From: an uncultured Actinomycetes bacterium
GTDB lineage: Bacteria; Actinomycetota; Acidimicrobiia; Acidimicrobiales; Microtrichaceae
Direction: 5' to 3'
DNA: 64,000 bases
Assembly: GCA_903925745.1 (NCBI GenBank)
Contig: CAIYGQ010000146.1
Location: 1-64,000, forward strand
Position 1 is the first letter of the stretch; each line of letters starts with the position of its first letter. The position numbers and the translations under genes are program-made. The notes under the pieces were generated by a model that searched no databases, was not told where the DNA came from, and worked only from the letters and a program-made list of their open reading frames with translations. Below are positions 60,201-64,000 of this stretch, piece by piece.

Positions 60201-61834
60201 AGCCGCTGCGAACCCGGCCGGCCACGCACCACCCCGCTCGTGCGGTCCCACACGATGCGGGGACGGAGCTCGGCGAACTCCTCCGACGGGTACCGACCCG
60301 AGAGCAGGTCCAGGGTCGCGGTGAACGCGGCCCGCGACAGCGTCGAGGTGTTCGCCGCGCCGAGCACCAGTCGGTGGAGGTCCTCGACGTCCCAGTCGTC
60401 GAGCGCACAGGCCGCCACGACCTGCTGGGCGACCACGTCCAGCGGACGTTCAGGGATCCGCGTCGACTCGATCTCCCCGGCGAGCATGCGCTCGGCGACC
60501 ACGGCGCACTCGAGCAGGTCGGCGCGGTGCGTCGGGAAGATCGTGCCCCGGCTCGGAACCCCCACCTGGTGGCCGGCCCGGCCGACCCGCTGGAGCCCCG
60601 AGGCGACCGATCCGGGCGACGAGACCTGGACGACGGCGTCCACCGCGCCCATGTCGATCCCCAGCTCCAGCGAGCTGGTCGCGACCAGTCCCCGGAGCTC
60701 GCCCCGCTTCAACTCGTCCTCGACGATGCCGCGGCGCTCCTTGGACAGGGAACCGTGGTGGGCCCGGACCAGCTCCGTTCCCTCCGGTGGGGCTCCGTCC
60801 GGTTCCACGACCCCCCGTCGCTCGGCGTCGAGCTCGTTCAACCGGCTCGCGAGTCGTTCGGCGAGCCGACGGGCGTTGACGAAGACGATCGTCGAACGGT
60901 GCGCGTGCACCTCGTCGAGCAGGAGCGGGTGCACCGAGGGCCAGATCGACCGCCGGACCGGACCGGCGGCGGCCGGACCCGACGTCGGCTCGTCGACGAC
61001 CTGGCCCAGGGTCGAGAGGTCCTCCACCGCCGCAACGACCCGCAGCTCGAGCGGCTTCGAGACCCCGGCGTCGACGATGCGCACGGGGCGGGGCGGTGGG
61101 GGGTCGTCGGCAGCGTCCGATCCTGCGGTCGACCACCGGGCCACGTCGTTGCCGGCCAGGAAGTGGGCCACGACCTCCAGTGGCCGCTGCGTCGCCGAGA
61201 GCCCCACGCGTTGGAGGGCCGACCGGCGCACCTCGTCGAGCCCGGCGCCGGCGTCGACGACCAGGCGCTCCAGGCGCTCCAGGCTGATCGCGAGGTGGGC
61301 GCCGCGCTTGGTGGGCGCCAGGGCGTGGATCTCGTCCACCACCACCAGCTCGACACCCGCCAGCGTCGAGCGGACCTGCGAGGTGAGCATCAGGTACAGC
61401 GACTCGGGGGTCGTGATCAGGATCTCGGGCGGGTGACGCTGAAGCTCCCGACGCTCGGCGGCGGTCGAGTCGCCGGTGCGCACCCCGACCGTCGGCAACC
61501 GGAACGATCCCCCGATCCGCTCGGCCTCGAGTGCGATACCCCGCAGCGGGGCCCGCAGGTTCCGTTCGACGTCGGTCGCGAGCGCGCGCAGCGGCGACAC
61601 GTAGAGGACCGAGGTCCCCGGCGCCGGCTCCGGACGCGATCCCAGCCGGTCGATCGCCCCGAGGAACGCGGCGAGCGTCTTGCCGGATCCGGTCGGCGCG
61701 CACAACAGCGTGTGCTCGCCGCGGGCGATGGGCCCCCAGGCGGCGGCCTGGGCGTCGGTCGCAGCGCCGAGGGACCGCTCGAACCAGCCCCGGGTCGCCG
61801 GGGTGAACCCGGCGAGCGGCTCGGCGGTGGTCAC
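57230..61834 (-). CDS. lhr: Lhr-type large ATP-dependent helicase
   Basis: LLCAPTGSGKTLAAFLGAIDRL, ELVVVDEIHALAPTKRGAHLAISLERLERL, TSSLELGIDMGAVDAVVQVSSPGSVASGLQRVGRAGH; GTG 61834. Confidence 0.95.
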   Translation of the reverse strand: MTTAEPLAGFTPATRGWFERSLGAATDAQAAAWGPIARGEHTLLCAPTGSGKTLAAFLGAIDRLGSRPEPAPGTSVLYVSPLRALATDVERNLRAPLRGIALEAERIGGSFRLPTVGVRTGDSTAAERRELQRHPPEILITTPESLYLMLTSQVRSTLAGVELVVVDEIHALAPTKRGAHLAISLERLERLVVDAGAGLDEVRRSALQRVGLSATQRPLEVVAHFLAGNDVARWSTAGSDAADDPPPPRPVRIVDAGVSKPLELRVVAAVEDLSTLGQVVDEPTSGPAAAGPVRRSIWPSVHPLLLDEVHAHRSTIVFVNARRLAERLASRLNELDAERRGVVEPDGAPPEGTELVRAHHGSLSKERRGIVEDELKRGELRGLVATSSLELGIDMGAVDAVVQVSSPGSVASGLQRVGRAGHQVGVPSRGTIFPTHRADLLECAVVAERMLAGEIESTRIPERPLDVVAQQVVAACALDDWDVEDLHRLVLGAANTSTLSRAAFTATLDLLSGRYPSEEFAELRPRIVWDRTSGVVRGRPGSQRLAVTSGGTIPDRGLYGVFLPDGTRVGELDEEMVHESRVGEVFLLGASSWRIEDITHERVVVVPAPGRPGRMPFWHGDGPGRAAELGRAVGGFIRRVRSLDTDEAVASLVAGGALDERAATNVVAYLQEQADSTGVVPDDRTVVVERFRDELGDWRICLHSPFGARVHAPWATVLQSRLAAHFDDLGGDALAVEVLCGDDGIVVRLPEAASEVPVDLLCPDPDEVEAELLAVLPTTGVFAARFRECAARALLLPRRRPDRRTPLWQQRQRAGDLLAVASRYPSFPILLEATRECCADTYDLAALRRVLGEVRSRTIRVVPVETAVPSPFARSLLFGWVSLFMYSGDAPLAERRAAALTLDRELLRDLLGTEELRDLLDAEVVAQVDAELQWLAEDRRVRDEEDLADLVRTVGPVPLDDLTARTTVDQATVDGWVADLVDQRRAIVVTIGGVAQVAAASDAGRLRDALGVVVPAGLPAVDVADVPTALADLVERHARTHGPFTTAQVADRLGVRNEVVDLVLRDLRDRRRVVDGDFTPGLAVPEWCDVDVLRRIRRRSLAALRDQAAPLEGTALGAFLPRWQGVGGRGTAALADAVGALQGAAIPASLLESEVLAVRSGGPVGATLDEWCASGSLVWIGAGALGASDGRVRLVWRDQAASLVDAPADPIGGPDRGLHAAIRDELSLRGASFFPDLLAAATSAVGSATQDEVLEALWDLVWNGEVTNDSLVALRARVAGTPRRRRPAPSGRIGPSLRSIRREGPPAGAGRWSLTAPLLEPVPNATERALVRATQLLERYGIVTREMPLAEGVTGGFAGVYPVLRTLEERGQVRRGYFVEGLGAAQFALPGAVDLLRGMPAPDRRRPEVLALSAVDPAQPYGAALPWPRIEGQPPGDRRGPSRSVGAWVVLVDGALRVFVERGGRRLLVLDDPADPTVAPAVWADALTGLVRSGRLGRLRLETVDGLPATGSPWAEALRGAGFVDGYAGLSFGS

Positions 61835-61857
61835 GGGCGGGAGCGTAGGCTGTCTCC

Positions 61858-62541
61858 ATGGCCGCCAACCCATCGCGCAACCCTGCTCGCCGGGGCGAGT
61901 TCCACCCTGCGGCCGAGGAGTACTGCGAGGCGATCTGGGAGCTCAACGAGGACGACATCGACGTGATCCAGGCCCGGATCGCCGAGCGGCTCGAGGTGTC
62001 CCGGCCGGCCGTGTCGGAGATGATCCGCCGGCTCGAGTCCGACGGCCTGCTCCAGGTCGGCGACCGGATCTCGCTCACCGCGACCGGACGCTCGCTCGCC
62101 GAGCAGGTCGTCCGCCGCCACCGCCTGGCGGAACGCTTCCTGACCGATGTGCTCGGCCTGTCCTGGTCCGAGGCCCACGCCGAGGCCGGGAAGTGGGAGC
62201 ACGTGATCTCCTCCCCGGTCGAGGAGGCGCTGACCCGGGTGCTCGGTGACCCCACGACGTGTCCGCACGGGAACCCGATCCCCGGCGCGAGCTACACGGC
62301 CCCCGAGACCTGCTCGCTCGCGTCGTTGACGATCGGCGCGAGCTTCACGGTCAACCGGATCCCCGAGGAACTCGAGTTCACCCCCGGGCTGCTCGACTTC
62401 CTGGAGGACAACGCGATGCTGCCCGGTCGCAGCGGGGTGCTGACCGCCCTGTCACCCGACGGGACGGCCACCGTGGAGATCGAGGGACGCCACGTCGGGA
62501 TCGGGGCGTTCGCCTCGGAACGGATCCTGGTCACCGCCTGA
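61858..62541 (+). CDS. DtxR/MntR-family metal-dependent transcriptional regulator
   Basis: AAEEYCEAIWELNEDDIDVIQARIAERLEVSRPAVSEMIRRLESDGLLQVGDRISLTATGRSLAEQVVRRHRLAERFL; C-terminal FeoA/SH3-like domain. Confidence 0.93.
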   Translation: MAANPSRNPARRGEFHPAAEEYCEAIWELNEDDIDVIQARIAERLEVSRPAVSEMIRRLESDGLLQVGDRISLTATGRSLAEQVVRRHRLAERFLTDVLGLSWSEAHAEAGKWEHVISSPVEEALTRVLGDPTTCPHGNPIPGASYTAPETCSLASLTIGASFTVNRIPEELEFTPGLLDFLEDNAMLPGRSGVLTALSPDGTATVEIEGRHVGIGAFASERILVTA

Positions 62542-64000
62542 GTCGTCCTGGTCCGCCGGACCGCCCAGCACGGCCGGGAGCGGTCGGGCGTGCAGCACCG
62601 ACAGGCGCTTCGTCGATCGGGTCAGCGCGACGTACAACGACTGGGCACCGCGGGCCTCCTCCTCCAGCACCGCCGCCGGTTCGACCACCACCACCGCGTC
62701 GAGTTCCAGGCCCTTGACCAACGAGATCGGCACGAGCGTCACCTGCCGGTCCAACCCCTGGCGGGTGGCCCGGCCGAAGTCGACCCCGCCCGCGCCGAGG
62801 GCGGCCGCGGCCCGGTCGACGAGCGACCGGGGCGCCACGACGGCCAGGTTGCCCGAACCGACCGACGCCAGCTCGCTGCGCACCAACGCCACGAGCGAGT
62901 CCTCGAAGCCGTCCGGGGAGCACGCCACCACCCGGGGCGGCTCGCCGACCCGACGGATGCTGACCGGTGGAGCCAGGCCCGGAGCGGCCAGCGCCAGCAC
63001 CCTCGCCGCGTAGTCCATGATCGGTCCGGGCACCCGGTAGCCGACGCGCAGCTCGGCGGTGCGGGGCGGCCTCCGGTCGGGCAGGTGGGCGAGCACCGAC
63101 TCCCAGTCGTCGTGCGCCCACGCCCCCGTCGCCTGGGCGATGTCGCCCACCACCGTCATCGAGCCGTTGAGCGACCGGCGGTCCAGCATCCGCAGCTCCA
63201 TCGGCGAGAGGTCCTGGGCCTCATCCACAACGATGTGTCCGTAGGTGCGGACCGCCTCGTCGTCCCGGTGCGACGGTCGGGGACCGAGCCGCTCGAGCGC
63301 CTCGTCGAGCAGGGGGACGTCCTGGTGCGGGTGGACGACCTCCGCCGGGTCGCTTCGACGGGGACGGGCCAGCAGCTCCCACTCGTCGCGTCGCAACCAC
63401 CGGCGGCAGGCGGCACGCAGCAGTCCGGGAGAACCGAACAGGTCGTTGAGCAGCTCGGTCGGCGTGAGCACCGGCCACATGCGTTCGAGCGCCGAGCGGA
63501 CCACCAGGTCGTGACGGGTGCGCTCACGGACGACCTGGGGGCTGTCACCGGTTCGTGAGGTCTCGGCCAGCCGCTCGAAGAACTGCTGCTCGACGTGGCG
63601 TCGGCCGGCGTTGTGGGTCCGGAAGCGGCGGCGGGCGTCGCGGACGATGGCCTCGGACTGCGCCACGGTCAGCGTCAGGTGCTGGATGCCGTAGGGGACA
63701 CGCAGCGCCTCACGCAGTGGACGCTCGCGGTCTCGGACCGCCTGGGCGACGACCTCGACCATCCGGAGGTCCCCCTTCACCCGGGCCACCGGCTCGTCGT
63801 CCCACCCGACCACCCGGACGCGGGGGACCAGGTCGGCCAGCACGGCGATCTCGACGCCGGCCTCACCGAGCGACGGCAGCACCTGCTCGATGTAGCTGAG
63901 GAAGACGCGGTTCGGACCGACGACCAGGACGCCCTGACCCTCCAGGGGGAACCGGTGCGAGTAGAGCAGGTAGGCCGCGCGGTGGAGCGCCACCACGGTC
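62452..64000 (-). CDS. HelD/UvrD-like superfamily 1 helicase (RNA polymerase-associated type), N-terminus beyond the window
   Basis: LHRAAYLLYSHRFPLEGQGVLVVGPNRVFLSYIEQVLPSLGE...HIVVDEAQDLSPMELRML...QSLYVALTRSTKRLSVLH; ORF open at window edge. Confidence 0.88.
   Translation of the reverse strand, partial: TVVALHRAAYLLYSHRFPLEGQGVLVVGPNRVFLSYIEQVLPSLGEAGVEIAVLADLVPRVRVVGWDDEPVARVKGDLRMVEVVAQAVRDRERPLREALRVPYGIQHLTLTVAQSEAIVRDARRRFRTHNAGRRHVEQQFFERLAETSRTGDSPQVVRERTRHDLVVRSALERMWPVLTPTELLNDLFGSPGLLRAACRRWLRRDEWELLARPRRSDPAEVVHPHQDVPLLDEALERLGPRPSHRDDEAVRTYGHIVVDEAQDLSPMELRMLDRRSLNGSMTVVGDIAQATGAWAHDDWESVLAHLPDRRPPRTAELRVGYRVPGPIMDYAARVLALAAPGLAPPVSIRRVGEPPRVVACSPDGFEDSLVALVRSELASVGSGNLAVVAPRSLVDRAAAALGAGGVDFGRATRQGLDRQVTLVPISLVKGLELDAVVVVEPAAVLEEEARGAQSLYVALTRSTKRLSVLHARPLPAVLGGPADQDDSGGDQDPFRGERPDPDVASLDLHGGRPVG

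Noticed and set aside
58178-61966. 1262-aa + strand ORF
   Set aside because: Antisense to the clearly recognisable Lhr-type helicase; Arg/Gly/Pro/His-rich translation without motifs, a typical high-GC shadow ORF

Overview
High-GC actinobacterial-type chromosomal window (many GTG starts, F420/mycofactocin/P450/acyl-CoA gene families; an Acidimicrobiia-like source is my inference). About 53 protein-coding genes are supportable. I saw no rRNA, tRNA, CRISPR array, prophage or IS element. The left half is mainly lipid/xenobiotic catabolism: two divergent P450s with a TetR gene, acyl-CoA dehydrogenases, crotonases, SDRs, an LLM oxidoreductase, an amidase and a sulfatase. The centre holds a type IIA topoisomerase pair split by an EamA gene, followed by two tandem acyltransferase-3 genes, two separated paralogous GT-C-like membrane proteins and a GT2. 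The right half has a zinc-ribbon/cyclase/AAA/TPR regulator, an ABC exporter, a Nei-like glycosylase, a mycofactocin-type SDR, an Lhr-type helicase, a DtxR-family regulator and a truncated HelD-like helicase. Main non-obvious observations: (1) a CGAAC-N4-GTTCG SOS-type box overlapping the start of a DUF222-HNH gene; (2) recurrent short tandem duplications of gene 3' ends, stop codon included, at four loci; (3) a 16-bp near-perfect palindrome between the divergent P450 genes; (4) a MazF-like toxin broken by a single frameshift beside an intact antitoxin; (5) two GT-C-like paralogs sharing an unassigned C-terminal motif (SPRRT-x3-SD-x-P-x-DDL); (6) a dyad upstream of a peroxiredoxin and paired hairpins after a phasin-like gene. 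No computation was run; all calls come from reading the sequence and the supplied ORF translations.
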